64,000 nucleotides of DNA from Reyranella sp. (GTDB taxonomy: Bacteria; Pseudomonadota; Alphaproteobacteria; Reyranellales; Reyranellaceae), in contig JAIEOV010000062.1 of NCBI GenBank assembly GCA_019750135.1, forward strand, positions 62,001 to 126,000. The letters are read 5' to 3'. The notes beneath the pieces are model-generated. The model was not told the origin of the DNA, did no database searches, and saw only the letters and a list, made by a program, of their open reading frames with translations. The translations under genes were made by a program, and so were the position numbers. Shown here one piece after another: positions 27,435 to 35,655 of the stretch (the first letter of the stretch is position 1; each line of letters starts with the position of its first letter).

Positions 27435-29104
27435 CCCTCCTCCACCGGCAGCAGCAGCCGCGACGCCCGCGTCCCGCCGCCATGCATCCCAAGCGTGATG
27501 ACGCGGCAGTCGAACAGACGGACCTTGTCCGCACCGACGCCGGTGCCGGGATTGACCGCAAAGGCCGGGAACGAGGCCGCCTGCACCGACAGGCGGAGCG
27601 CCGCACCAGGTGGAATGGTGGCGCAAAGCGCGCGCATCGCGACACTGCGCAGCCCGGGCGATGTCGCGTCGCCGATGCGCAGATAACCCTGCGTCAGTGT
27701 CAGAGCGCGACCATCGGGTGTCACCAGTGACAGCACGGCGCAGAGGTCGTGCGACGCAGCGTCGGCGTCGACATGGATCTCGGCCGTGACGCGTCCCGCC
27801 AGCCGCAGCGGTGCAGCGAGCGGCGCCGACGTGTAGCAGGCGACATCGGTCCGGCCATCGAGCGCGCCGCGATCCTGCGGTCCCGGCGGCAGGCCGTCAT
27901 GGCCGCCGAGCGAGGGCACCGGTCGCCAGGGATCGTGCACGAGCGTATCGAGGCTCGCCGCCGCCGGCAGCGCGCCGTCGAGCACCCCGTCCTCGCTGCG
28001 CGCCGCGGCCAGCCCGCTGCTCGAGATGTGCCAGGCCTGAGGCGCAGGCTCGGGCCACGCTGCGAAGTCGCGCCACACTTTGGCGCCGACGTCGAACAGC
28101 CGTACCGGCGCCGCGCGCTCGACGCCATTGTCGCGATCCTTCAGGAAACGGTCGAACCAGCGCACCTGCTCGGCATCGATCGGGCTCGACGCCTGCGGCC
28201 CGAAGTCGACGATGCCCGTGCGCCGCCCCCACGGAATGTGCCCCCAAGGTCCGACGATCAGCCGCTGCGCCGCGCCCGAAGCCGCCATCGCCTGCCAGGC
28301 GCCGAGCGTGCCTTCGAGCATCTTGTCGTACCAGCCGCCGACATGAAGCATCGGCACGTCGCCGGTGCGACCCGCCAGCGCGGCCTTCGGCGAGATGCGG
28401 TCCCAGTAGCCGCCGGGCGTCGGATTGGCGATCCAGTCGCCATAGTGCGTATAGCGCGCATGGCGCTGCAGCACCGCGGGCCATGCCATCCGCTCCTCGT
28501 AGAGCGGCAGGTTCTTGGCGGCAGCCAGCATCTCGGCGTAGGCCGCCGCGTCGCTCGCCAGCCGCGCGCGCTCCGCGCCCACCTGCAGGGCCCACGACAT
28601 GCCGCCATAGAGGCAGAAGGCGCCGCCCTCGTACGCCCAGTCGGAGAACACCTCCCAGCCCATCATCGCTGGGCAAAGCGCGGCCGGTCGCGGCCCATCC
28701 GAGTCGAGTGCGCCGGCCAGCGCCAGCAACTGCGTCGCGGCCTGGTAGGAGAAGCCGTACATGCCGATGCGCCCGTTGCCGCCTTCGAGTGTGGCCGCCC
28801 ATGCCAATGTATCGGCGCCGTCGGTGCGCTCGTGCTCGAACAGCCTGAACGTGCCTTCCGAGGTGCCGGCGCCGCGCACATCCTGGATGACGACGATGTA
28901 GCCGTACGCGGCGTACCAGCTGGGATGAGCGTAGACCACCGTCGAGGCGATCTTGCGACCGTAAGGCTGGCGCATCAGCAGGACCGGGAAAGGACCCGAT
29001 CCCTCCGGCCGATATACGTCCGCATCGAGTCGCACGCCATCGCGCGTGCGCATCGACACGGTGACCGGTGGCCTGACGGTCAGCATCGCCTCAGGCTGCG
29101 CCAT
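27431..29104 (-). CDS. CocE/NonD-family hydrolase (X-Pro dipeptidyl-peptidase S15-like)
   Basis: A 557-residue alpha/beta hydrolase. The nucleophile elbow GFSYQ places Ser119 as catalytic, QDVRGAGTSEG at 74-84 is the family oxyanion region, and GPWGHIPWG carries a likely catalytic His. The C-terminal half (about 340-557) is the jelly-roll domain of the S15/CocE family. Known members cleave cocaine, glutaryl-7-ACA or X-Pro peptides, so an ester or amide is expected here. It overlaps the 2-oxoglutarate oxygenase stop by 14 bases. Confidence 0.9.
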   Translation of the reverse strand: MAQPEAMLTVRPPVTVSMRTRDGVRLDADVYRPEGSGPFPVLLMRQPYGRKIASTVVYAHPSWYAAYGYIVVIQDVRGAGTSEGTFRLFEHERTDGADTLAWAATLEGGNGRIGMYGFSYQAATQLLALAGALDSDGPRPAALCPAMMGWEVFSDWAYEGGAFCLYGGMSWALQVGAERARLASDAAAYAEMLAAAKNLPLYEERMAWPAVLQRHARYTHYGDWIANPTPGGYWDRISPKAALAGRTGDVPMLHVGGWYDKMLEGTLGAWQAMAASGAAQRLIVGPWGHIPWGRRTGIVDFGPQASSPIDAEQVRWFDRFLKDRDNGVERAAPVRLFDVGAKVWRDFAAWPEPAPQAWHISSSGLAAARSEDGVLDGALPAAASLDTLVHDPWRPVPSLGGHDGLPPGPQDRGALDGRTDVACYTSAPLAAPLRLAGRVTAEIHVDADAASHDLCAVLSLVTPDGRALTLTQGYLRIGDATSPGLRSVAMRALCATIPPGAALRLSVQAASFPAFAVNPGTGVGADKVRLFDCRVITLGMHGGGTRASRLLLPVEEG

Positions 29105-29993
29105 AGCTGCGGCGGTACATCTCGCGCAAATGGCCTTCGACCGTTGTCGGTGGGTAGAGCGCAGGCTCCCCCTGGTGGATCGGCACGATCGGATGCTCGG
29201 GATGGCCGTTGTAGAAGAACGGCATGGAATAACGATCGCCGCCGCGATTGATCACGCGATGGCGCGTCGAGCAAAAGCGGTCGTTGGTCCAACGCGCCAT
29301 CATGTCTCCCAGGTTGACCACGAAGGTGCCGGGCAGCGGTGGCGCGTCGATCCAGCCGTCGTCGCCCTCGACCTGCAGGCCGCCATTGTCGTCCTGCCAC
29401 AGGATGGTGATGGCGCCGAAATCGGTGTGCGCGCCGGCGCCCATCTGCTGCGGCAGGGCATCGACCGGCTGCGGCGGATAGTGCAGCAGGCGCAGCGTGC
29501 AGGTGGGGTCGCGACAGAAGCGTGCAAAGTGATCCTGGCGGAGTCCGAGCGCCAGGGCGATTCCCCCCATCAGCGACTCGGCGAGCGCGATCATGGCGCC
29601 GAGATAGCCTTGCATGACGGCTCGGAAGCCCGGCAGTGCCGGCCACTGGTTGGGCCCGCAATTGAACAGGCCCGCCTGCACGAAGAGATGATCGAGCGGC
29701 AGCTCGGGTCCGATGTAGAAGCTCTCCTTGAGATCGGCGGGCTTGCCCGGATCGAGCACCTGCCCGGCCAGCGGCGAGTAGCCACGCGATGCCGGCGAGT
29801 GCTTCATGTGCAGCGCCGCCTTTGTTTCGGTCGGCAGGGAGAACAGCGCCTTCGCCTGCCCGGCCGCCGCCTCGGTCATACCCGCGGGGACACCATGGCC
29901 CGTAATGTAGAAGAAGCCATGCTGCAGGCAGGCGGCGCGCATCACCTGGCCCGCGGCGCCATCCACGGTGGTGACGTCGATGACCGGCAGCAC
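29091..29993 (-). CDS. 2-oxoglutarate/Fe(II) oxygenase, isopenicillin N synthase family
   Basis: A 300-residue oxygenase. The reading frame is open further upstream, but GTG 29993 is chosen: a GAGGGG lies nine bases before it and translation then starts at the conserved MLPVIDVTT. Iron ligands are H189 and D191 (AHTDFG) and H245 (STRHRVIN), with R254 and S256 (RYSMPF) binding 2-oxoglutarate. Members hydroxylate, desaturate or cyclise small molecules. It starts 17 bases after the Rieske gene and belongs to the same leftward unit. Confidence 0.88.
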   Translation of the reverse strand: MLPVIDVTTVDGAAGQVMRAACLQHGFFYITGHGVPAGMTEAAAGQAKALFSLPTETKAALHMKHSPASRGYSPLAGQVLDPGKPADLKESFYIGPELPLDHLFVQAGLFNCGPNQWPALPGFRAVMQGYLGAMIALAESLMGGIALALGLRQDHFARFCRDPTCTLRLLHYPPQPVDALPQQMGAGAHTDFGAITILWQDDNGGLQVEGDDGWIDAPPLPGTFVVNLGDMMARWTNDRFCSTRHRVINRGGDRYSMPFFYNGHPEHPIVPIHQGEPALYPPTTVEGHLREMYRRSYGAA

Positions 29994-30010
29994 GCTCGAC
30001 GTCCCCTCGC

Positions 30011-31261
30011 CTAGCCCGCCACGGCGGCGCGGTACTTCTCGAGCAGCCATGCGTTGAACTGGGGCAGCGTCGTCTCCTGCGGGCCATAGATCCCGCCTGG
30101 CAGGAAACGCGAGGTCTTGGCGGCCTGCATGCCGCGATTGACCGGCACGTCCTGCGCCCAGATCTTGCGCCCGCCTTCGCTCACCGCCTTGCAGCGGTCG
30201 GTGAAGTCCGGGAGGTCGATGGTGCTCTGCGGCAGCAGCCAGCCGCCGTAGGTAACGCGGTCGGACCCGGCGAAGGTCGCGGTAACGCCCGCCGGCCGGA
30301 TCAGGGTGTAGGCCACCGTGCCCGGCGCGAACATCATGGTCATGCTGGGCGGCAGCATGGCGAAGAAGATGCGGCGCTGCTGCTCCTCCGGCAGGGTGGC
30401 GATGGCGGGAAATGCCGCCTCGGCTCCCCAGCCGTCCTTCATCATGCCACCCCCTGGCGTGCGCAACGGCACCGAACGCACGATGGCGTTGTCGCCCGGC
30501 TTCATCTCGGTGAAGCGCACGCCATCGCCCTCCATGACGCTGGGGGCGAAGTCGTGGGTCCCGATATGCACGAATTCCGTATGATAGGCGTCGGTGAAGT
30601 TCTCGACCTGGACCTTCCAGTTCCACGGCAGCGGCGTGTCGCTCATCTTGGGTGGCAGCGCCTTCAGCCCGGTCGCTTCATAACCCGCCCACAGCGGCTC
30701 CAGCTTGGCGAGACTCGGCGCGAGCGGCGCCGCTTGCGGATCGAGATTGACGAAGATGAAGCCGTGCCACAGCTCCAGTCGTACCTGCGGCAGGCGCACC
30801 GTCTGACGCAGCTTGAGTACGGTCTCCGCGTCGCCCATGCGCGGCGCGCCGGCCAGCCGACCCTCGAAGTCGTAGGTCCAGAAGTGCAGCGGGCAGCGCA
30901 GCGTCGACTGGCCTTTCTCCGGGCAGGGAATGATCTCGCCGCGATGCTGGCAAATGGCGCTCAGCGCCCGGATGACGCCGTCCTGCCCCTTGGTGATGAG
31001 CAATGGTTCTCCGGCGACCTCCGTGGCCAGGCAGGCGCCGGGCTCCGCCAGTTCCTCGACGCGGCCGACGCAGATCCAGGTACGGGCGAACACTTCCGCC
31101 TGCTCGAAGTCGAAGAACTCGGGCGCCGTATAGCAGGCTGACGGCATCATGCGCTCGTAGGCCGCCGCCAGGTCGAACGTCGCAATCTCCGCCAGCAGCG
31201 CCTCGACCACGGGATGACGGAACTTGCGAACCACGCGTTGCTTGCCAGTGACCGTATCCAT
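30011..31261 (-). CDS. Rieske-type ring-hydroxylating oxygenase alpha subunit, copy 3
   Basis: A 416-residue oxygenase, longer than and distinct from the two at 24762-26865. Rieske ligands are C104 and H106 (ICQHRG) and C123 and H126 (CPLHFW). The mononuclear site is ENFTDAYHTEFVH with D224, H227 and H232. This layout fits carnitine/choline- or aromatic-type oxygenases. It heads the leftward unit with the 2-oxoglutarate oxygenase, CocE hydrolase and flavodoxin-fold protein, behind a sigma-54 promoter match and a GGGAGGGA ribosome-binding site. Confidence 0.9.
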   Translation of the reverse strand: MDTVTGKQRVVRKFRHPVVEALLAEIATFDLAAAYERMMPSACYTAPEFFDFEQAEVFARTWICVGRVEELAEPGACLATEVAGEPLLITKGQDGVIRALSAICQHRGEIIPCPEKGQSTLRCPLHFWTYDFEGRLAGAPRMGDAETVLKLRQTVRLPQVRLELWHGFIFVNLDPQAAPLAPSLAKLEPLWAGYEATGLKALPPKMSDTPLPWNWKVQVENFTDAYHTEFVHIGTHDFAPSVMEGDGVRFTEMKPGDNAIVRSVPLRTPGGGMMKDGWGAEAAFPAIATLPEEQQRRIFFAMLPPSMTMMFAPGTVAYTLIRPAGVTATFAGSDRVTYGGWLLPQSTIDLPDFTDRCKAVSEGGRKIWAQDVPVNRGMQAAKTSRFLPGGIYGPQETTLPQFNAWLLEKYRAAVAG

Positions 31262-31299
31262 CCATCCCTCCCGGACGTTCGCCCTTGTCCCCTGGGCGC

Positions 31300-31315
31300 A
31301 GCAAGTCGTGTGCCA
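31300..31315 (-). promoter_or_regulatory. Sigma-54 (-24/-12) promoter, leftward
   Basis: On the minus strand TGGCACACGACTTGCT matches TGGCACRNNNNTTGCW at every specified position, with GG-N10-GC spacing. Predicted transcription start is near 31289, 28 bases before the Rieske oxygenase ATG at 31261. This is the best sigma-54 match found in the window. Confidence 0.7.
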
Positions 31316-31316
31316 T

Positions 31317-31332
31317 TGGCATGCATGTTGCG
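31317..31332 (+). promoter_or_regulatory. Sigma-54 (-24/-12) promoter, rightward
   Basis: TGGCATGCATGTTGCG has TGGCA, TTGC and GG-N10-GC spacing, with two departures from consensus (C to T at the sixth base, final W to G). Predicted start is near 31343, 26 bases before the ATG at 31369. Its -24 box abuts the -24 box of the leftward promoter, so the two are arranged back to back. Confidence 0.55.
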
Positions 31333-31368
31333 TTGCATTTCACAGGAATTCCGGAGCTGGGAGGTCGT

Positions 31369-32466
31369 ATGCGCAAGCCCACCAACAAGCTGAAGGGCGC
31401 CCTTTCTCGCCGCGCCTTCGTCGCGGCCGGAGCGGTCGCCGCCGGCGCGGGCTTTGTCCCCAAGAAGGTTTACGCACAGAAGAAAGTGACGGTGAAGTAC
31501 ACCCTGAGTTGGCTGCCCGAGGGTGCCAACATCTGGTCCTACGCCGCCAAGCAGTTCTGGACCAAGGCCGGCATCGACGTCGTCATCGAAAAGGGCACCG
31601 GGTCGGCGGCAGCCACCCAGGCGATCGCCCTGGGCAAGTACGAGTTCGGCATCCCGTCGGCGCCCAACTGCATCCAGCAGGCGGTCAAGGGCCTGCCTCT
31701 GCTGACGTTGGGCTGCTTCAATTACGACACGACGATGGGCGTTGCGACCAAGCCCGAGTCGGCGATCAAGGCTCCGGCCGACCTCAAGGGCAAGAAGGTC
31801 GGGTCGACGCTGACCTCGGGCGAATATCCATTCCTGCCGACCTTCCTCAAGAACGTCGGCCTCAGCATGTCCGACATCCAGTCGGTCGCGCTCGACAGCA
31901 AGGTCCGCGAGGTCGCCCTGATCGACAACCAGTGCGATGCGATCACGTGCTTCGTCGCGAGCGCGCTGCCCAAGATCGCCGCCGCCGGCATCAAGCCGCG
32001 CGTCTTCCTCTACAGCAAGTACGGCCTGCCCTTCTACGCCCACTCGCTGACGACGACGCCCGAATACTTCGCCAAGGAGAAGGCGTTGTGCGAGGCCATG
32101 ACCATGGGCCTGGCCGAGGGCGTCAAGTTCACCCTGCTCAATCCGGCCGAGACGATCGAAATCCTGTTCAAGGAAGTGCCCGAGCTGAAGCTCGCCTCTA
32201 CCGCCAAGGAGCAGCTCGAGATCGGCATGAGCGTGTGGGCCGCCAACTACGTTTCCAAGGAAGCGATGGACAAGGGCGTGGGCTGGGCCGATCCCGCGGT
32301 CTACGCCAAGATGAACGACCTCGTCTTCGACAACGCGTCATCGGCGGGCGACAAGAAACCCGACCCGACCTCGCTCTATACCAACGAGTTCGTCGGCAAG
32401 CTCAAGCTCAGCGATGCCGAGTGGGCCAAGGTGAAGGCATCGTCGGCCAAGTACGCGCTGGGATGA
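31369..32466 (+). CDS. ABC transporter substrate-binding protein, NMT1/THI5-like
   Basis: A 365-residue binding protein starting at ATG 31369 behind a GGGAGG site. LSRRAFVAAGAVAAGAGF is a Tat-type signal, with cleavage likely after VYAQ. The mature protein begins KYTLSWLPEGANIWSYAAKQFWTKAGIDV, the NMT1/SsuA pattern, and GTGSAAATQAIALGKYEFG is the ligand-pocket loop. It is followed by one ATPase and two different permeases, and is divergent from the third Rieske oxygenase. The ligand is unknown. Confidence 0.9.
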   Translation: MRKPTNKLKGALSRRAFVAAGAVAAGAGFVPKKVYAQKKVTVKYTLSWLPEGANIWSYAAKQFWTKAGIDVVIEKGTGSAAATQAIALGKYEFGIPSAPNCIQQAVKGLPLLTLGCFNYDTTMGVATKPESAIKAPADLKGKKVGSTLTSGEYPFLPTFLKNVGLSMSDIQSVALDSKVREVALIDNQCDAITCFVASALPKIAAAGIKPRVFLYSKYGLPFYAHSLTTTPEYFAKEKALCEAMTMGLAEGVKFTLLNPAETIEILFKEVPELKLASTAKEQLEIGMSVWAANYVSKEAMDKGVGWADPAVYAKMNDLVFDNASSAGDKKPDPTSLYTNEFVGKLKLSDAEWAKVKASSAKYALG

Positions 32467-33293
32467 GCACCGCCGCGACGGCCCTGCGCATGGTTCGCCA
32501 CGCCCTCGAGGCGGCGGCGGATTATGTCGTCGTCGAGGGCGTCGACAAGACGTACAACGAAGGCACGCGCCAGCAGGTCGAAGCGGTGGCGCCGACCTCG
32601 TTCACCGTCAAGGCGGGCGAGTTCGTGGCCCTGCTCGGGCCGTCCGGATGCGGCAAGAGCACGCTGCTGATGATGGTGGCGGGGCTCGATGCACCGAGCC
32701 GCGGCGCCATCATCGTCAACGGCCGTGCCCTGACGGCGCCGCGCGCCGAGACCGGCATCATGTTCCAGGACCCGACACTGCTGCCGTGGAAAAGCGCGCT
32801 CGACAACGTGCTGTTCCCTTTCCGGGCGGCCGATCGCGGCACTCCCGCGACCGATCCGGCGACGATGGCGCGCGCAGCCACCTTGCTCGATCAGGTCGGA
32901 CTGAAGGGGTTCCACGGCCACAAGCCGCGTCAGCTTTCGGGCGGCATGCGCCAGCGCGTCGCGATCTGTCGTGCCCTCGCCTACGAGCCCGACCTGCTGT
33001 TGATGGACGAGCCGTTCAGCGCGCTCGATGCCATCACGCGCGACGAGATGAACTTGGTGCTGATGAAGATGTGGGAGGAACACCACCGCACGGCGCTGTT
33101 CGTCACGCACTCTATCCGCGAGGCCGTCTATCTTGCGGACCGCGTGCTAGTGATGAGCCGCCGGCCCGGCCGCATCATCGAGGACATCCGCATTCCCTTC
33201 CCGCGGCCGCGTGGCCTCGAGATCGGTGAGAGCGTGGAATTCAACGAGATCTGCGGCCACCTGAGGGCCAAGATCCAGCACGTGCCGCATTGA
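32463..33293 (+). CDS. ABC transporter ATP-binding protein (SsuB/TauB type)
   Basis: A 276-residue ATPase coupled by ATGA to the binding protein. Visible motifs are Walker A GPSGCGKST, Q-loop FQDPTLLPWKSALDNV, signature LSGGMRQRV, Walker B LLLMDEPFSALDAIT and FVTHSIREAVYLADRV. These place it in the nitrate/sulfonate/taurine class. The two following permeases would be its membrane partners. Confidence 0.93.
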   Translation: MSTAATALRMVRHALEAAADYVVVEGVDKTYNEGTRQQVEAVAPTSFTVKAGEFVALLGPSGCGKSTLLMMVAGLDAPSRGAIIVNGRALTAPRAETGIMFQDPTLLPWKSALDNVLFPFRAADRGTPATDPATMARAATLLDQVGLKGFHGHKPRQLSGGMRQRVAICRALAYEPDLLLMDEPFSALDAITRDEMNLVLMKMWEEHHRTALFVTHSIREAVYLADRVLVMSRRPGRIIEDIRIPFPRPRGLEIGESVEFNEICGHLRAKIQHVPH

Positions 33294-34057
33294 GTGCACC
33301 GATGACGATCGACCGCCTGCGCCCGCTGCTGCTGCCGACCGCCTTCGGCATAGGATTGATCCTGCTGTGGCAGGCGCTGGTGGTGATCTTTGCGTACCCC
33401 AAGGTGATCCTGCCTGCGCCATCGGACATCTGGGCCGTCCTGCTCGTCGAACTGCCGACGATCTGGCAGCAGGCGGTGCCGACCGTGCGCGACACCCTGG
33501 CGGGCTTCGCCATCGCCACCCTGTTCGGCGTCGGCCTGGCCTCATTGCTGAGCTTCAGCCGCCTGTTGCGCGATGCGATCTATCCTTTGATCATCGTCAT
33601 CCAACTCGTGCCCAAGATCGCCTGGACCCCGCTTTTCATCGTCTGGGTCGGCATTGGCTGGCAATCGCGGCTGACGGTCGCGGCGTTCATCGCCTTTTTT
33701 CCGATCTTCATCGCCATGATGGCGGGCCTCGAATCGACCGACCGTTCCCTGGTGCGGCTGTGCCGCGGACTGACGGCAAGTGCATGGCGTACCTTCTGGC
33801 TGGTGCGCTTCCCGGCCTCGATGCCCTACCTGTTCGCCGGCCTGAAGATCGGCATCACGCTGTCGGTGATCGGCGTCATCGTCGCGGAGTTCATCTCCTC
33901 GTCGGAAGGGCTGGGCTTTCTCATCCTGAAAGCGGCGGCGCTGTTGCAAACCGACCTCATCCTGGCGGCCATCGCCGTGCTCTGCGTCGTCGGGCTCGCC
34001 TGCTACGGCGCGGTGCACGCGGGCGAACTGGCGATCCGTCGCTGGCAGGGCGAATGA
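33290..34057 (+). CDS. ABC transporter permease (SsuC type), first of two
   Basis: A permease of about 255 residues with around six membrane segments. The TTG at 33290 overlaps the ATPase stop in the coupling style of this operon; ATG 33302 is the alternative start and gives 251 residues. Core segments are VPKIAWTPLFIVWVGIGWQS and the loop LTASAWRTFWLVRFPASMPYLFAG. Together with the next, non-identical permease it probably forms a heterodimeric channel. Confidence 0.9.
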   Translation: MSAPMTIDRLRPLLLPTAFGIGLILLWQALVVIFAYPKVILPAPSDIWAVLLVELPTIWQQAVPTVRDTLAGFAIATLFGVGLASLLSFSRLLRDAIYPLIIVIQLVPKIAWTPLFIVWVGIGWQSRLTVAAFIAFFPIFIAMMAGLESTDRSLVRLCRGLTASAWRTFWLVRFPASMPYLFAGLKIGITLSVIGVIVAEFISSSEGLGFLILKAAALLQTDLILAAIAVLCVVGLACYGAVHAGELAIRRWQGE

Positions 34058-34866
34058 CCGACATCGGCCTGCCCCTTGTCCGCCCCGCCTCCTGGGACCT
34101 CGCCGGCCTCGGCCGCCACGCGCTGCGCGTCGTCGCTCCGCCCGCCGTCACGGCCGGCCTGCTGTTCGCCGCCTGGGAGGGCGCGACGAGGAGCGGTCTC
34201 GTCACACCGCGCCTGCTGCCCGCGCCGGGCAAGGTCTGGGACACGCTGGTTCGTTCGTTGGGCGTGCTGCTGGAACAGGCGCAGCCGACCTTCTGGGGCG
34301 CCGTCGCCGGCATCCTGCTGGCCGCCGCCCTCGGCATCTTTCTGGGCGCGGCCGTCTCCTATTCACGCACGCTGATGCAGACGGTCTATCCGACCATCGT
34401 CTTCTTCCAGCTCATCCCCAAGGTGGCGCTGGCGCCGGTGTTCCTGCTCTGGTTCGGCACCGGGTTCGCGGCCAACGTACTCTTCTCGGTATTCATCGCC
34501 TTCTTCCCTGTCGTGGTGGCGACGATCGCCGGCCTGCAGGCCGCGCCGCCGGGCTACGAGCGGCTCTGCCGCAGCCTGATGATGCCACGCTGGCGGATGT
34601 TCCTGACCGTGAAGCTGCCCTTCGCCCTGCCGCACATCTTCGCCGGCCTGCGCATCGGTGTGACATTCGCGGTGATCGGCGTCGTGCTGGGCGAGTTCAT
34701 CACCGCCCAGACGGGATTGGGCTACATCATCCTGTTCTCGGCGAACAACTTCGAGACCGCGCTGCTGCTGGCCGCCATCCTGCTGCTGTGCGGCGTCGGC
34801 ATCGTGCTGTTCGCCTTCTTCCTGGCGCTCGAGACCGTCGTCACGCGGCTGTACGACAGCCGATAG
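34054..34866 (+). CDS. ABC transporter permease (SsuC type), second of two
   Basis: A 270-residue permease coupled by ATGA to the first. It contains IPKVALAPVFLLWFGTGFAAN and the EAA-type loop SLMMPRWRMFLTVKLPFALPH. Two distinct permeases with one ATPase and one binding protein are common in NMT1/THI5-type importers for heterocycles. The operon ends here, two bases before a convergent gene. Confidence 0.92.
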   Translation: MTDIGLPLVRPASWDLAGLGRHALRVVAPPAVTAGLLFAAWEGATRSGLVTPRLLPAPGKVWDTLVRSLGVLLEQAQPTFWGAVAGILLAAALGIFLGAAVSYSRTLMQTVYPTIVFFQLIPKVALAPVFLLWFGTGFAANVLFSVFIAFFPVVVATIAGLQAAPPGYERLCRSLMMPRWRMFLTVKLPFALPHIFAGLRIGVTFAVIGVVLGEFITAQTGLGYIILFSANNFETALLLAAILLLCGVGIVLFAFFLALETVVTRLYDSR

Positions 34867-34868
34867 GC

Positions 34869-35624
34869 CTATTTGACGTCCGGGGCCTCGGCGAGCTGCC
34901 GCTGAGGCAGGCCGGCGATCTCGGCGATCAGTTTCTTGGTCAGCGCCCGGCCGAATGCTTCATGGGTTTCGGCGACGACTGTGAATGCACCGAATCCGCC
35001 GATGACGTTGTCCTGGAAGTACTTCTCCAGGCCGCCCGGCGGATTGGTGTGTTCGGGGCGGAACGATTCGGAAAGCGGCGTCAGGATGACTAGGGCATTG
35101 ATGGTGATGTTCTTGGCAAGAGCGTCGTCGCGGGCGTCGGTTACCGAGCGGCCGGAGTTGTTGTTGCCGTCGCCGGAAATGTCGATGACCCGCCGCTCCG
35201 TCCTGAAGGGCGCACGCTCGAGCTGAGTCACGGAGAAGTCGATGGCGTTGCTGATCGATGTGCTGCCGGCGAACGATCGCGGCAGCTCGACCAGCTTGTC
35301 GCCGAAGCTGCGCGCCGCCTCGCCGTCGTCGATCACGGTCCAGTCGATCACGACGTTCTGCTGGCCCGCGGTCGCCCATTCGAGGAAGCAGATGGCAATG
35401 CGCCGATTGGGGCCGGAGGTGATGGCCTTCACCACCTCGGGATGGGTAATGGCCGCGGCCGCCCCCTCGCGTTGCAGCTTGAACTTGGGCTCGGTCACGC
35501 TGCGCGAAACGTCGGCTGCCAGCACCAGCAGCAGATCGACTGGCTCGGCCGCCCGCACGGCCGGCGGGGAAAGCGTCAATACCAAGCCCAGCAGCGCCGC
35601 TGCCATTCTCATCGCGTGCGTCAT
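34869..35624 (-). CDS. Exported DUF1194 protein (von Willebrand A-like)
   Basis: A 251-residue protein starting at ATG 35624 with an AAGGA site. A signal peptide (MRMAAALLGLVLTLSPPAVRA) precedes VDLLLVLAADVSRSV, a DxSxS MIDAS-type metal site of the von Willebrand A fold, and RRVIDISGDGNNN gives the second metal loop. DUF1194 proteins are periplasmic or secreted and of unknown role. It is convergent with the importer operon and has no evident functional link to either side. Confidence 0.87.
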   Translation of the reverse strand: MTHAMRMAAALLGLVLTLSPPAVRAAEPVDLLLVLAADVSRSVTEPKFKLQREGAAAAITHPEVVKAITSGPNRRIAICFLEWATAGQQNVVIDWTVIDDGEAARSFGDKLVELPRSFAGSTSISNAIDFSVTQLERAPFRTERRVIDISGDGNNNSGRSVTDARDDALAKNITINALVILTPLSESFRPEHTNPPGGLEKYFQDNVIGGFGAFTVVAETHEAFGRALTKKLIAEIAGLPQRQLAEAPDVK

Positions 35625-35655
35625 CGGTCGATCCTTTGCCGGCCCATGCAAAAGC

